Below, piece after piece: positions 55,884 through 64,000 of a stretch of DNA of 64,000 nt. The notes beneath the pieces were generated by a model. That model had not been told where the DNA came from, did not search any database, and saw only the letters and a list, made by a program, of their open reading frames with translations. The stretch lies in assembly GCF_003586445.1 (NCBI RefSeq), contig NZ_CP030028.1, forward strand, positions 1,316,501 through 1,380,500, written 5' to 3'. The translations under genes and the position numbers were made by a program. The DNA comes from Bacillus sp. Y1 (GTDB lineage: Bacteria > Bacillota > Bacilli > Bacillales > Cytobacillaceae). Every line of letters starts with the position of its first letter. Within the stretch, counting starts at the first letter, position 1.

Positions 55884-55915
55884 TAGTAAGTCAAGGAAAA
55901 GTGAGGTGACTTGAT

Positions 55916-56038
55916 ATGGGTTACGGCTATTGCGGTTATGGCTATGGTGGCAACGGTGGTGGATACGGATCAACTTTCGTATTAATCGTTGTATTATTCA
56001 TCTTGTTAATTATTGTTGGAGCTAGCTTTTACAACTAA
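55916..56038 (+). CDS. YjcZ-family sporulation protein (40 residues)
   Basis: The ATG at 55916 lies five bases after GTGAGGTGAC-type sequence. The product opens with Gly/Tyr repeats ([19 protein letters not shown]) and ends with one hydrophobic helix ([19 protein letters not shown]) and YN. This is the layout of the YjcZ family of small spore proteins. A sigma-K promoter upstream and spoVIF downstream support a role in the mother cell or coat. Exact function is unknown. Confidence 0.85.
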   Translation: MGYGYCGYGYGGNGGGYGSTFVLIVVLFILLIIVGASFYN

Positions 56039-56061
56039 TCTCCAAAACGAAGTGTAGGAAG

Positions 56062-56095
56062 AAAGATCGTTTCTGTACAAAGAAACGGTCTTTTT
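56062..56095 (+). terminator. Terminator after the YjcZ-type gene
   Basis: AAAGATCGTTTCT pairs with AGAAACGGTCTTT (thirteen bases, one G-T) around a six-base loop with a T-run. Confidence 0.9.
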
Positions 56096-56109
56096 CCTGT
56101 CCTAAAATC

Positions 56110-56137
56110 ACCCTTTTTATGTTTTCTTCATAAGATG
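56110..56137 (+). promoter_or_regulatory. Candidate sigma-K promoter of spoVIF
   Basis: AC (56110-56111), 17 bases, then CATAAGATG (56129-56137) fits the sigma-K form with one mismatch at the last base. It lies about 34 bases before the spoVIF start. Confidence 0.55.
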
Positions 56138-56170
56138 AGAGTAGCTTAAAAAGGAGGCGTGGTTTTAAGA

Positions 56171-56425
56171 ATGGATAATCAATTTTTCAAAAATGTTGAA
56201 AAGAAAACTGGCGTTAATATGAAAGACATTCTTGAACTGGCTGGTTCATTACAAAATGCAAACTTTAAAGATGAAAAAACAGTTCGCAATGTAATCAAAC
56301 GTGTATCTCAAATTGCAAACAAACCAGTCACGAAGGAAATGGAAGATAAAATCGTTTCTTCAATCGTTGCTGATGGAAAACAACTTGATTTTAATACGTT
56401 ATCTAAAATGATTAATAAAAAATAA
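56171..56425 (+). CDS. spoVIF: Stage VI sporulation protein F
   Basis: ATG 56171 gives 84 residues beginning MDNQFFKNVEKKTGVNMKDIL, as in SpoVIF (YjcC), a coat-assembly protein. The AAGGAGG site at 56151-56157 is 13 bases from this ATG, which is long, while the GTG at 56159 is only one base from it. The protein is helical with basic patches. It lies next to yjcD as in B. subtilis. Confidence 0.88.
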   Translation: MDNQFFKNVEKKTGVNMKDILELAGSLQNANFKDEKTVRNVIKRVSQIANKPVTKEMEDKIVSSIVADGKQLDFNTLSKMINKK

Positions 56426-56432
56426 TTGAAAA

Positions 56433-56466
56433 AGAGAAGCTCTCAAAATTGGGAAGCTTCTCTCTT
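56433..56466. terminator. Terminator between spoVIF and yjcD
   Basis: AGAGAAGCT pairs with AGCTTCTCT (nine bases) around a thirteen-base loop, followed by CTTCTTTTT. It can serve both convergent genes. Confidence 0.75.
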
Positions 56467-56478
56467 CTTTTTACTTTT

Positions 56479-58767
56479 TTATTTAGGAAGGATGGGAGCC
56501 AAAAATCTAGATGGCTTAGCGTTTTTGCCTCTTCTCTTATGCGGTATCGCTATATAGCATTCTTCTCGAGCACGAGTGATAGCTACATATAGTAGACGAC
56601 GTTCTTCTTCAATTGGTGCCGATTCACCATTCCTCAAGGAGTCTAGTGCGTAATCATGAGGAATTCCTCCGTCAACAACATCGAGAATATACACAACTCG
56701 GTATTCTAACCCCTTTGCTCGATGAATAGTACTAAGCGTAATTGCCTGTTCAAGCTGTTTACTAAGTTGCTTTATTTCTTTATTCATAGCACTCATATGC
56801 TTGGTATGGTCTAGGAAATCGGTAATTGTTTGGAAGTTTTTAGCTGCGACCTTCAAATCCCGAATATCGTCAGAGCCTTTTTCAAGACTATTTCCTTCAT
56901 TGCCACGCTTTTTTAAATAATCGCCAAAGCCTACTTCCTTTTCAATAAATTCAATGCACTCTAGCGGTGTGCTTCCTTTCAAGCTTCTAATGGAAGGTAA
57001 TAGCTTTTTTAGCTTTCTTTCCTGAAAAGCATGTCCGGTTGTAAGATTGGATAAGCATTCAAGCATGGTACAATCATTCAAAATACTGTTTGCTTTTAAG
57101 TCAGTCATAACGGATTGTCTAATAAAGAGAATAGGGAGTATCTGACTGATTGCGTGCTGGTCTTCTTCATTAATAATTAGACGTAGAAAGGACAACATAG
57201 ATTTTACTAAATAACGTTCATAAAAGTTTTCGGAATCCAGATCAATTCGAAAAGGAAAGCTAGTCGTTGCTAGTCTTTCAAAAATTGCTCGGCTCCCTGT
57301 ATTCGTACGGTATAAAATGGCGATATCATTTGGAACATAACCGTTTTGTAGTTTTTCATGAATATCCTGAACAATCATGGTTGCTTCCTCTTCTTCATCA
57401 AAGGGATAAAACAACAAAGGTGAAAGAGAATGTTGATATTGAGCTTGCATGGTTTTTTGTCTTCGAGCTGTATTTTTTTCGATTATCCGGTTGGCAGTTG
57501 AAATAATCTCATGTGAGGAACGGTAATTTTCGTTTAGGATAATCATTTTACTATTTGGAAAATCTTTTTCAAAAGATAGAAGGTAATTAGGATCACTACC
57601 TCGAAATGCATAAATAGATTGATCGTCATCTCCTACGGCAAATAAGTTTTCGGTTTTCCGAGATAGCAATTTAATCAGCTCATATTGAACTTTGTTAATA
57701 TCTTGGAACTCATCAATTAAAAAGTATTGAAACCGATTTTGGTACATTTCTAAAACATCTGGATGATTGGTTAAATATTTATAGCATCCGATGAGCATAT
57801 CATCAAAGTCAAATAGGTTCTTCTTTTCCTTTTCAGTTTCATAATATTTATATAAATGCAACACTTGCTCCTCCCAACGACTAGCTGTTTGTACATCCTT
57901 TGGAAGAAGAAACGTATTTTTCCAATACCCAATTTGTTGTAAAGCTAAATCGTATGCAAATTCCTTCTCATCAAGTGATATTGCTTTTCCACCTTCTTTG
58001 AGTATTTGGTCCTTTTGCCAATCCTTTTTTATCAGTTTAGATGGATGCCATCTAACTGGATCATGGTAAGCTAGTATTCTATAAAATATACTATGAAATG
58101 TTCCAGTTAACAGCCTATTGATGTCTGTAGATGAAAGGAGAGGATATTGGATAAGCCTTTCTTTCATTTCAGTGGCTGCTTTCGCTGTAAACGTAACAAG
58201 CATAATAGATTTTGGATCTATTTTTAGCTCATAAAGCATATATGCAGCTCTTGTAGTCAACACTCTTGTCTTACCACTACCAGCACCAGCAACAACTAGG
58301 ACAGAACCGTTTACCGTTGTGACTGCCTTTATTTGTTGATCATCAAGTTGGAAACCGTTGTTGAATAATCGTTTTATATAGTGTGAGGTTATGTTTGTTT
58401 CTTGACGAACGGTTGGTTGAAAGGAGGGAGAAGCTTTTACATGTATTGATGGCTGAAACGTATGCTGTTTGGATGGTGAGACAATCATACGTGTAACTGG
58501 TATTCTGAAGCCATTTCGTTCAACATATTCGATAGCTTCTTTATTCATATCAGCGGATTCGATATCTAAATCTTTGCAATCCGAGTGCTTCCGTAGCATA
58601 TGATAAAAATAGGGCTCCTCTTGTATTCCTAAATACAGACGGACCTGTTCTTTACAAGTAGGACAATAAAGTTTTCCTTTTTTAGCTTCATCATATACAA
58701 ATTGATAGCTCTCTCTATCTAAAGTGTGCAAATTAACTTTTTCATTATTTTTCATAGCAATTTTCAT
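56479..58767 (-). CDS. yjcD: UvrD/PcrA-type DNA helicase YjcD with CoiA-like zinc finger
   Basis: The 762-residue superfamily 1 helicase has Walker A AGAGSGKT (160-167), then FLIDEFQDIN (Walker B), GDDDQSIYAFRG, and STIHRAKGLEYRVV and LLYVAITRAR near the end. Ahead of the helicase are about 110 residues with YCPTCKEQVRLYLG (Cys35, Cys38), then HxM and a later Cys64, resembling the N-terminus of CoiA. B. subtilis has yjcD next to spoVIF. The start is ATG 58767 after AAGGGG. The finger suggests a DNA-end or single-strand binding role; that is inference. Confidence 0.9.
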   Translation of the reverse strand: MKIAMKNNEKVNLHTLDRESYQFVYDEAKKGKLYCPTCKEQVRLYLGIQEEPYFYHMLRKHSDCKDLDIESADMNKEAIEYVERNGFRIPVTRMIVSPSKQHTFQPSIHVKASPSFQPTVRQETNITSHYIKRLFNNGFQLDDQQIKAVTTVNGSVLVVAGAGSGKTRVLTTRAAYMLYELKIDPKSIMLVTFTAKAATEMKERLIQYPLLSSTDINRLLTGTFHSIFYRILAYHDPVRWHPSKLIKKDWQKDQILKEGGKAISLDEKEFAYDLALQQIGYWKNTFLLPKDVQTASRWEEQVLHLYKYYETEKEKKNLFDFDDMLIGCYKYLTNHPDVLEMYQNRFQYFLIDEFQDINKVQYELIKLLSRKTENLFAVGDDDQSIYAFRGSDPNYLLSFEKDFPNSKMIILNENYRSSHEIISTANRIIEKNTARRQKTMQAQYQHSLSPLLFYPFDEEEEATMIVQDIHEKLQNGYVPNDIAILYRTNTGSRAIFERLATTSFPFRIDLDSENFYERYLVKSMLSFLRLIINEEDQHAISQILPILFIRQSVMTDLKANSILNDCTMLECLSNLTTGHAFQERKLKKLLPSIRSLKGSTPLECIEFIEKEVGFGDYLKKRGNEGNSLEKGSDDIRDLKVAAKNFQTITDFLDHTKHMSAMNKEIKQLSKQLEQAITLSTIHRAKGLEYRVVYILDVVDGGIPHDYALDSLRNGESAPIEEERRLLYVAITRAREECYIAIPHKRRGKNAKPSRFLAPILPK

Positions 58768-58879
58768 AATTAACCCCTTAAAATCAAAAACTCAATCGAA
58801 CTCTATCATAACAAAACAATTACTCCTACATAAAGAAGAAAAAACAAAAGATTTATTTTCCAAAAGCTCGAGGAGATTT

Positions 58880-59170
58880 ATGAAAGAGGTGAAGATGATG
58901 GGCTATATTGCTCCAGTAGTTAATTTTCAATCAAATCAGTATATAGAGAGAAACTTAATAGCATCAAGAGATCCGTATAAATATGAATCGGTAAACAGAG
59001 TGATTCCGATAAAAAGTGGAACATCAGAGGATAATCAGCACCAGCAATCCTCTTTTTCTAAGAAATTGATTCAAAGAGAAGAAAGAAAAGTAGGAAGACC
59101 TTCAAATCAGGCATTAGCACATATATATGAGATTACAGGAAAAGGAAAATACTTTGACATAAGCGTATAA
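58880..59170 (+). CDS. Hypothetical protein
   Basis: ATG 58880 after CGAGGAG gives 96 residues; ATG 58898 after GAGGTGA is an alternative giving MGYIAPVVNFQSNQYIERN. The frame is open further upstream to 58724, but that part overlaps the start of yjcD and has no ribosome site. The protein is polar and basic, without membrane segments, with a Gln/Ser-rich middle. It is divergent from yjcD. I recognise no family. Confidence 0.6.
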   Translation: MKEVKMMGYIAPVVNFQSNQYIERNLIASRDPYKYESVNRVIPIKSGTSEDNQHQQSSFSKKLIQREERKVGRPSNQALAHIYEITGKGKYFDISV

Positions 59171-59200
59171 AAAAATGCCTCATTATTGAGGCATTTTTTT
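59169..59200. terminator. Bidirectional terminator between 58880 gene and yjcF
   Basis: AAAAAAATGCCTCA and TGAGGCATTTTTTT form a perfect fourteen-base stem with a four-base loop. Confidence 0.93.
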
Positions 59201-59621
59201 ATATATATTTCTTCATTGTTCGATGTGGAATGCCAGCATCCATAAACTCATCAGATATAATTTCATATCCTAATTTACTGTAAAATGGAATGGCTTGTGT
59301 TTGAGCGTTTAATTTTAATGCAGAATAATTATTTTGTTTGGCATATTGTTCGATTTTATCCATTATCAGTTTCCCAGCTCCGGTACCTCTGCTATTAGAC
59401 AGCACACAGATTCGTTCCACTTTTCCTATGCCATCTAAATTTCGAAAGCGACCAGCACCTATAGGCATTTCCTGATTATAAAGTACGAAGTGAATGCATT
59501 TATCATCGTACTGGTCAATCTCTTCTTCCTCCGGTACTTGTTGTTCTTCAACAAATACCAGTCTTCGTACACTAAAGGCATCCTGGAGTTGTTCTTTTGT
59601 TGTAACGATTTCTACATTCAC
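59199..59621 (-). CDS. yjcF: GNAT-family acetyltransferase YjcF
   Basis: The 140-residue protein has the GNAT loop SNSRGTGAGKLIMDKIEQYA at about residues 75-94 and an ending FMDAGIPHRTMKKY seen in the YjcF/ElaA-like group. The start is GTG 59621 after AAAGGA. It follows yjcG by six bases on the same strand, so the two are probably co-transcribed. The substrate is unknown. Confidence 0.85.
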   Translation of the reverse strand: MNVEIVTTKEQLQDAFSVRRLVFVEEQQVPEEEEIDQYDDKCIHFVLYNQEMPIGAGRFRNLDGIGKVERICVLSNSRGTGAGKLIMDKIEQYAKQNNYSALKLNAQTQAIPFYSKLGYEIISDEFMDAGIPHRTMKKYI

Positions 59622-59627
59622 TAATAT

Positions 59628-60140
59628 CTATTCCTTTCCAAGCCTGAATGTCTCAAAAACAGTCCATGAGCCATTTTCTAATTGATATAAAAGATGGAAA
59701 CGATCAACGTATTCATCGTGATTCATCTTCTGCATTTTTAATGACCCGAAAACATCCGAATGCTCATCATCTGATAATCTTTGTCCTAACGTTATATGAG
59801 GAACAAAGGAATATTCTGTAGCCTCTCCATACTTAAGGGCATCAATCGCCTCATGAAGATCCGTAATCTCAGTAGAAGGTTCTACTTTAAAATAAATAAC
59901 ATTGTTCACAGGATGAAAAGAACTAAATTTCGGTATGTGAATATGTAAAGGAGAAAATCTTTTTGCGATATCTTCAAGTTTGTTTGCTAATGTTTTTGCC
60001 TCATCCTCGCTAGCTTCAAATGGTGCTTTTAATGTGATATGTGGTGGAATGAGTGAGTAATGAGGATCATAGCGCTTTCTGTAAGAATTAGCTAAATCTT
60101 GAAGTGTTTTTCCAGGGAAAATAACAATTCCAAATTTCAT
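59628..60140 (-). CDS. yjcG: 2H phosphoesterase-like protein YjcG
   Basis: The 170-residue protein has two HxT motifs, [10 protein letters not shown] and [10 protein letters not shown], the signature of the 2H phosphoesterase (2'-5' RNA ligase-like) superfamily. These two histidines form the active site in the family. The substrate is unknown. ATG 60140 follows GGAGGTCA. It lies upstream of yjcF and downstream of yjcH, in the B. subtilis order. Confidence 0.87.
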   Translation of the reverse strand: MKFGIVIFPGKTLQDLANSYRKRYDPHYSLIPPHITLKAPFEASEDEAKTLANKLEDIAKRFSPLHIHIPKFSSFHPVNNVIYFKVEPSTEITDLHEAIDALKYGEATEYSFVPHITLGQRLSDDEHSDVFGSLKMQKMNHDEYVDRFHLLYQLENGSWTVFETFRLGKE

Positions 60141-60255
60141 TTTATGACCTCCGTTATTCTATGCATTATAGAAGAGCTGAATATTTAATATTATAACAAA
60201 TTTTCAAAATCATTTATATAATTATACCCATACATGGTCTGTAATACCCTTTGTA

Positions 60256-60984
60256 TTATGAGCCAAACATTGCTTTTAGGGACGACCTCAAGTCTCCTTG
60301 CCAATATGTCCACGTATGATCTCCGTCAAATTCGTTATAAACATAGGAAAGAGAGTGGTTTATTAAGTATTTGTTCAGTTCACGGTTAGGTGTTAGAAAA
60401 TCATAAACCTGATCGTTTGTCATTTTTACGGCCGTCTCGTTTTGTCCGATGCTATGGTAAATAGAAAGAAGGCTAGTTGTGTTTTCATTAACCACTTTTT
60501 CAAAGACGCTATTGTTAATGTAAGGGGATTGAAGAATGACCTTTCCAAATGTGTTTGGATATTTTATAGCGGCGAGTAGAGAAATAGTAGCCCCTAAGGA
60601 ATCACCAATTAATGCCCGTCCCATTCCCATTTGGAAGGTTGGAAACTCTTGATCCAAAAATGGTATAAGCTCATGTGCCAAAAAGCGGATGTAAGCTTCA
60701 TGCTTATTACCTTTCGGATGATATTTTTCCCTGCGATCTTCAATTGTAAGATAAGGAACTCCAACAACAATAAGATTTTCTATTTCTCTTTCAGTAAGTA
60801 GATCATCACAAAGCCTTGCCATTCTACCTAATTGAAAATAATCCTTCCCATCAGCTGTAACAAGGAGATGGTACTTATATAAAGGTGAAAAATTGGCTGG
60901 CTTATATACCAAAAGGTTTATATCTTCTTTAAGTTCGTAACTGTAAAATAATAAGTCTTGGAGTGTTCCTTTTAGGATATTCAC
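60256..60984 (-). CDS. yjcH: Esterase YjcH (alpha/beta hydrolase)
   Basis: The 242-residue protein has an esterase D-like fold with nucleophile Ser129 in LIGDSLGA and a probable His in FDGDHTWTYW. There is no signal peptide. The start is GTG 60984 behind a GGGGGAAA site. Its place next to yjcG matches B. subtilis. The substrate is unknown, although the fold and DGKDYFQLG segment recall enterochelin-esterase relatives. Confidence 0.83.
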   Translation of the reverse strand: MNILKGTLQDLLFYSYELKEDINLLVYKPANFSPLYKYHLLVTADGKDYFQLGRMARLCDDLLTEREIENLIVVGVPYLTIEDRREKYHPKGNKHEAYIRFLAHELIPFLDQEFPTFQMGMGRALIGDSLGATISLLAAIKYPNTFGKVILQSPYINNSVFEKVVNENTTSLLSIYHSIGQNETAVKMTNDQVYDFLTPNRELNKYLINHSLSYVYNEFDGDHTWTYWQGDLRSSLKAMFGS

Positions 60985-61034
60985 TTAGCATTTCCCCCTA
61001 ACTGGAATTTAAAGGTACTACTAAAAATTCTATC

Positions 61035-61093
61035 ATAAATATTGTATGGAAATAAATTTATTTTATCTTGTGTATAAATACTGTATAGAAATA
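61035..61093. repeat. Pair of 20-base direct repeats upstream of the TAXI gene
   Basis: ATAAATAYTGTATRGAAATA occurs at 61035-61054 and at 61074-61093, with two differences, and starts 39 bases apart. The pair lies between divergent yjcH and the TRAP-TAXI genes, where a regulator could bind. Confidence 0.5.
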
Positions 61094-61236
61094 CATAAAT
61101 AAATAGAGTGTATTAGAATGAATCATAGAAAAGATGTAGCAGATATGCTAGTTGTACCAAATTGTTTGACAAACTGATGAAGGGTTATGATAAAATTGAT
61201 ACGAAAAACTGGAAATTTATAAAAGGGGGAATTCCA

Positions 61237-62238
61237 TTGAAAAAGAAACGTTTTCTTCTCTCAACCGTTCTGATGTTGGTACTGTCACTTGTGCTTGCTG
61301 CTTGTGGAGCAAACAATGACGAGGGAAATGGTGCTGAGGATAGCGGTGATTCAGGTTCTGAAAAACCAAAGTTCATTAGTATCGTAACAGGTGGAACTGG
61401 TGGTACATACTATCCACTTGGTGGATCATTCGCAACCATTATTTCGGATGCAACTGGAATTGAAACAAATGCTGAAACATCAGGTGCTTCTGCTGAAAAC
61501 ATGACCACACTTAAAGCTGGTGATGCAGAAATCGCCTTTTCACAAACTGATATCGCTTCATACGCTAAAGACGGAAAATTAATGTTTGAAGGGAATGCAG
61601 TTGATAATGTTCAAGCAATTGGAACATTATACCCTGAAACCATTCAAATTGTTACAACCGCTAAATCAGGAATTACTTCTGTAGAAGATTTAAAGGGTAA
61701 AAAGGTTTCTGTAGGTGCACCTGGTTCAGGTACAGCGGCTAACGCAGAACAAATTTTAGAGGTTTACGGTTTATCTTTTGACGATATTGAAAAACAAGAC
61801 TTATCATTTGATGAATCAACAGCTGGTATTCAAGACGGAACGATTGATGCGGCATTCGTAACTGCAGGCACACCTACAGGAGCGGTTGAAGCTTTATCTG
61901 CGACTGAAGAGATTGTCATTGTACCTCTCGCTGCTGATAAAATCGCTGAATTATTAAAAGCATATCCATACTATGTTGAAGATGAAGTTCCTGCTGGTAC
62001 GTACGGACTAACTGATAAAGTGGCAACTGTTGCTGTTCAAGCAATGCTAGTTGTAAAATCAGATCTATCTGAAGATGTAGTATATGATATTACAAAAGCA
62101 ATCTTTGAAAACCTTGATAAGGTTACACATGCTAAAGGTAAATTGATCTCAGCTGAAAATGCTGTAAATGGTGTAGGAATTGACATTCATCCAGGTGCGC
62201 AGAAGTACTATGATGAAAAAGGTATCAAAGCAGAATAA
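61237..62238 (+). CDS. TAXI-family TRAP transporter solute-binding lipoprotein
   Basis: The start is TTG 61237, six bases after AAAGGGGGA, giving a 333-residue lipoprotein with signal KKKRFLLSTVLMLVLSLVLAAC (within 23 residues, Cys23). Upstream in-frame codons would bury the signal. The mature part has SIVTGGTGGTYYPLGGSFA, SAENMTTLKAGDAEIAFSQTD and VGAPGSGTAANAEQIL, classic for TAXI (TRAP-associated extracytoplasmic immunogenic) proteins. It captures a small anion such as a dicarboxylate or glutamate for the downstream permease; the ligand is unknown. Confidence 0.92.
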   Translation: MKKKRFLLSTVLMLVLSLVLAACGANNDEGNGAEDSGDSGSEKPKFISIVTGGTGGTYYPLGGSFATIISDATGIETNAETSGASAENMTTLKAGDAEIAFSQTDIASYAKDGKLMFEGNAVDNVQAIGTLYPETIQIVTTAKSGITSVEDLKGKKVSVGAPGSGTAANAEQILEVYGLSFDDIEKQDLSFDESTAGIQDGTIDAAFVTAGTPTGAVEALSATEEIVIVPLAADKIAELLKAYPYYVEDEVPAGTYGLTDKVATVAVQAMLVVKSDLSEDVVYDITKAIFENLDKVTHAKGKLISAENAVNGVGIDIHPGAQKYYDEKGIKAE

Positions 62239-62271
62239 CTTATAGTTTGGTGAAATATGACCGGCCGACTT

Positions 62272-62296
62272 ATAACCTGTTGCTGGGGTTATTTTT
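62272..62296 (+). terminator. Intra-operon terminator after the TAXI gene
   Basis: ATAACC (62272-62277) pairs with GGTTAT (62287-62292) and runs into five T residues. Outer arms CCGAC/GTCGG (62265-62269, 62299-62303) can enclose it. It would make the binding protein more abundant than the permease. Confidence 0.6.
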
Positions 62297-62351
62297 GGTC
62301 GGTCAGTTTCGCTTTTTAATGATTAATGTATTAATAAATGGACGTGTTCGT

Positions 62352-62879
62352 ATGGGGAAAATGGTTAAAAGCAAGTCCTTTCTAAGATTAGTCCTCAGTT
62401 TGTTACTCATCATTTGTCTATCAATGATTCCATATAAAAAAGCATTAACTTTTCAGTTAGAGAATACGGGTGAGGTTCTTGTGTATATTCCACTCGGAGA
62501 CCATCCAGAATTTAAAATAAAATATACACATTCGATTCATCTATCAGACGTAATTGAGAGTTATCAAGTTAATAGCAATGGAGAAATTAAACAGTTTGAA
62601 CTCGAATACTCTGATTTTTCCATTGGGATGCCGGAAAATGCATCGAATGGTGAGGTTTTCGAGCAGAAAAATGGGAAATATTATATAAAAAACATGAATC
62701 GGGTTTTTCCGTACTTTGATTTACGAACTGGCAAGGTTCGTGCCAATCATACAGTAATTTATGGAAACCAGCAGTATCCATTAAATAAATATATAGAACC
62801 AGGTACTTGGGTTAGAATAAAGGTAATTAAGATGAACCTTTATCAACATTGGAAAGGAGTGAATTTAGTTGACGGATAA
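62352..62879 (+). CDS. DUF1850 membrane-anchored protein
   Basis: The frame opens earlier (62247), but that part lies over the terminator hairpin, so ATG 62352 or ATG 62361 (short spacing to GGGG) is preferred. That gives about 175 residues with one N-terminal helix (FLRLVLSLLLIICLSMIP) and an extracytoplasmic strand-rich domain with IKYTHSIHLSDVIESY, the DUF1850 signature. DUF1850 genes often stand between TAXI and fused permease genes. It overlaps the permease start by 11 bases. No ribosome site is clearly good, so the start is uncertain. Confidence 0.75.
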   Translation: MGKMVKSKSFLRLVLSLLLIICLSMIPYKKALTFQLENTGEVLVYIPLGDHPEFKIKYTHSIHLSDVIESYQVNSNGEIKQFELEYSDFSIGMPENASNGEVFEQKNGKYYIKNMNRVFPYFDLRTGKVRANHTVIYGNQQYPLNKYIEPGTWVRIKVIKMNLYQHWKGVNLVDG

Positions 62880-64000
62880 ATTTGAAACACTGTCACAAGA
62901 ACAACAAGATGAACTTATAGAAAAATACGATCCGGAAGCAGGTACGAGAAAGCTTACAGGGGTTTTTGGATGGATTGCTTTTATTGGGTTGCTATCATTT
63001 TCATTATTTCAGGTTTATACATCTATATTTGGTGTATTAACTGCTCAATTGCAACGTTCTATTCATTTAGGATTTGCTTTAGCACTTATATTTTTACTTT
63101 TCCCAGCTAGTAAGAAAAATAAGAGTAAAAATCACAAAGTTGCTTGGTACGACGCACTTTTAGCAATTGCTTCGGTGGTTGTAGGTGCCTATTGGCCTTT
63201 AATGATTGATGACTTAGTCCTTCGAGTAGGTATGTTAACACCCGTAGATTACTACATCGGGTTAATTGCAATTATTCTCGTGCTTGAGGCGACTAGAAGG
63301 GCGGTTGGTTTACCTATCACCATTATCGCTGGACTGTTCCTTGCTTACGCAGTTTATGGTCCGTACATGCCAAGCTTTTTAGCACATAGAGGATTGTCGC
63401 TTGAACGACTCGTTCAAACGATGTTTTATACAACGGAAGGAATCCTAGGGACACCAATTGGAGTTTCTGCAACGTATATTTTCCTATTTTTACTTTTTGG
63501 TGCCTTTCTTGTTAAAACGGGTGTGGGTGAGTATTTTAATGACTTATCTATCGCGATTGCAGGAAGAAGTATTGGTGGTCCTGCTAAGGTAGCTATCTTC
63601 TCTAGTGCATTGCAAGGAACAATAAGTGGAAGCTCAGTAGCTAACGTAGTTACTTCAGGAGCATTTACCATACCGATGATGAAGAGATTAGGATATAAAA
63701 AAGAATTTGCTGGTGCGGTAGAGGCCGCCTCTTCAACGGGTGGACAGTTAATGCCACCAGTAATGGGTGCAGCAGCATTTTTAATGGTTGAATTCATTGG
63801 AGGAATTTCATATTGGGATATTGCCAAGGCAGCTGCCATTCCAGCCATCCTGTATTTTGCTGGTATTTGGATTATGACTCATTTTGAGGCGAAACGTCTT
63901 GGTCTTCGTGGATTACGTAAAGATGAAATCCCTGATCGCAAAGAAGTTATTAAGAAGGTGTACCTATTAACACCGATTGTAGCTGTAATAGTTCTTATGA
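62869..64000 (+). CDS. TRAP transporter fused permease (DctQ-DctM fusion), 3' partial
   Basis: TTG 62869, nine bases after AAAGGAG, opens a frame that runs through the window end (377 codons seen). After a polar head (TDKFETLSQEQQDELIEKYDP, about 20 residues) come four helices of the small-subunit part, then the large-subunit part with LFGAFLVKTGVGEYFNDL, GGPAKVAIFSSALQGTISGSSVANVVTSGAFTIPMMK and AASSTGGQLMPPVMGAAAF. This is the 4TM/12TM fusion that pairs with TAXI proteins. It imports the substrate with a sodium or proton gradient. Confidence 0.9.
   Translation, partial: MTDKFETLSQEQQDELIEKYDPEAGTRKLTGVFGWIAFIGLLSFSLFQVYTSIFGVLTAQLQRSIHLGFALALIFLLFPASKKNKSKNHKVAWYDALLAIASVVVGAYWPLMIDDLVLRVGMLTPVDYYIGLIAIILVLEATRRAVGLPITIIAGLFLAYAVYGPYMPSFLAHRGLSLERLVQTMFYTTEGILGTPIGVSATYIFLFLLFGAFLVKTGVGEYFNDLSIAIAGRSIGGPAKVAIFSSALQGTISGSSVANVVTSGAFTIPMMKRLGYKKEFAGAVEAASSTGGQLMPPVMGAAAFLMVEFIGGISYWDIAKAAAIPAILYFAGIWIMTHFEAKRLGLRGLRKDEIPDRKEVIKKVYLLTPIVAVIVLM

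Noticed and set aside
63426..63848. Minus-strand frame of 140 codons in the TRAP permease
   Set aside because: It is antisense to the conserved permease core, with proline- and alanine-rich shadow composition.

Overview
The window looks like a chromosomal segment of an endospore-forming, low-GC Bacillaceae bacterium. Gene order follows the Bacillus subtilis argC-yjcH region closely: arg/car, yjzC-yjzD, yjaU-yjaV-med-comZ, fabHA-fabF, yjaZ, app, yjbA, trpS, opp, yjbC-spx, mecA, coiA, pepF, yjbH-yjbQ, fabI, spoVIF-yjcD-yjcF-yjcG-yjcH. Every named family is called from motifs plus this synteny, because no database search was possible. It is not B. subtilis itself. It has ClpB, a cardiolipin synthase between mecA and coiA, MgtE before yjbQ, and an EAL protein plus a short spoVA-like operon after fabI. 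It lacks yjbE between spx and mecA, the thiamine genes after yjbQ, and the coat genes after fabI.

Region 1 (1-9.2 kb) is the arginine operon: argC (5' truncated by the window), argJ, argB, argD, the arginine-specific carbamoyl phosphate synthase genes carA and carB, and argF. A candidate internal promoter with ARG-box-like operators lies between argD and carA. Region 2 (9.2-18.8 kb) has yjzC, clpB behind a textbook CtsR operator, yjzD, a pair of apparently degenerate enzymes (YjaU/YjaV), med-comZ, and fabHA-fabF behind a FapR-type operator, then the metalloprotease yjaZ.

Region 3 (18.9-33.5 kb) carries two complete Opp-type peptide importers (appDFABC and oppABCDF) flanking yjbA and trpS. 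trpS has its own promoter and a terminator-like leader. Region 4 (33.5-51.4 kb) is rich in stress, proteolysis and competence control: yjbC, spx, mecA, cls, coiA, pepF, the small RNA RoxS/RsaE, yjbH (Spx adaptor), a truncated haemoglobin, CwlQ, yjbK, yjbL, an alarmone synthetase, NAD kinase, a pseudouridine synthase, prpE, mgtE and a cation/proton antiporter. A GC-richer, long imperfect palindrome lies in the probable leader of the yjbI-yjbH operon.

Region 5 (51.4-61 kb) has fabI with a perfectly palindromic FapR-type site, an EAL phosphodiesterase, a sporulation operon (YhcN-like lipoprotein, SpoVAC, SpoVAD, SpoVAE), a 40-residue YjcZ protein and SpoVIF, both with good sigma-K promoters, the helicase YjcD with a CoiA-like zinc finger, and yjcF-yjcG-yjcH. 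Region 6 (61.2 kb to the end) is a TAXI-type TRAP importer: binding lipoprotein, DUF1850 protein and a fused permease cut by the window end.

No tRNA, rRNA, CRISPR array, insertion sequence or prophage was seen. The most interesting non-coding items are the RoxS RNA, the palindromic element at 42.9 kb, the trpS leader, the mecA leader and the YjaV ribosome site inside a hairpin.
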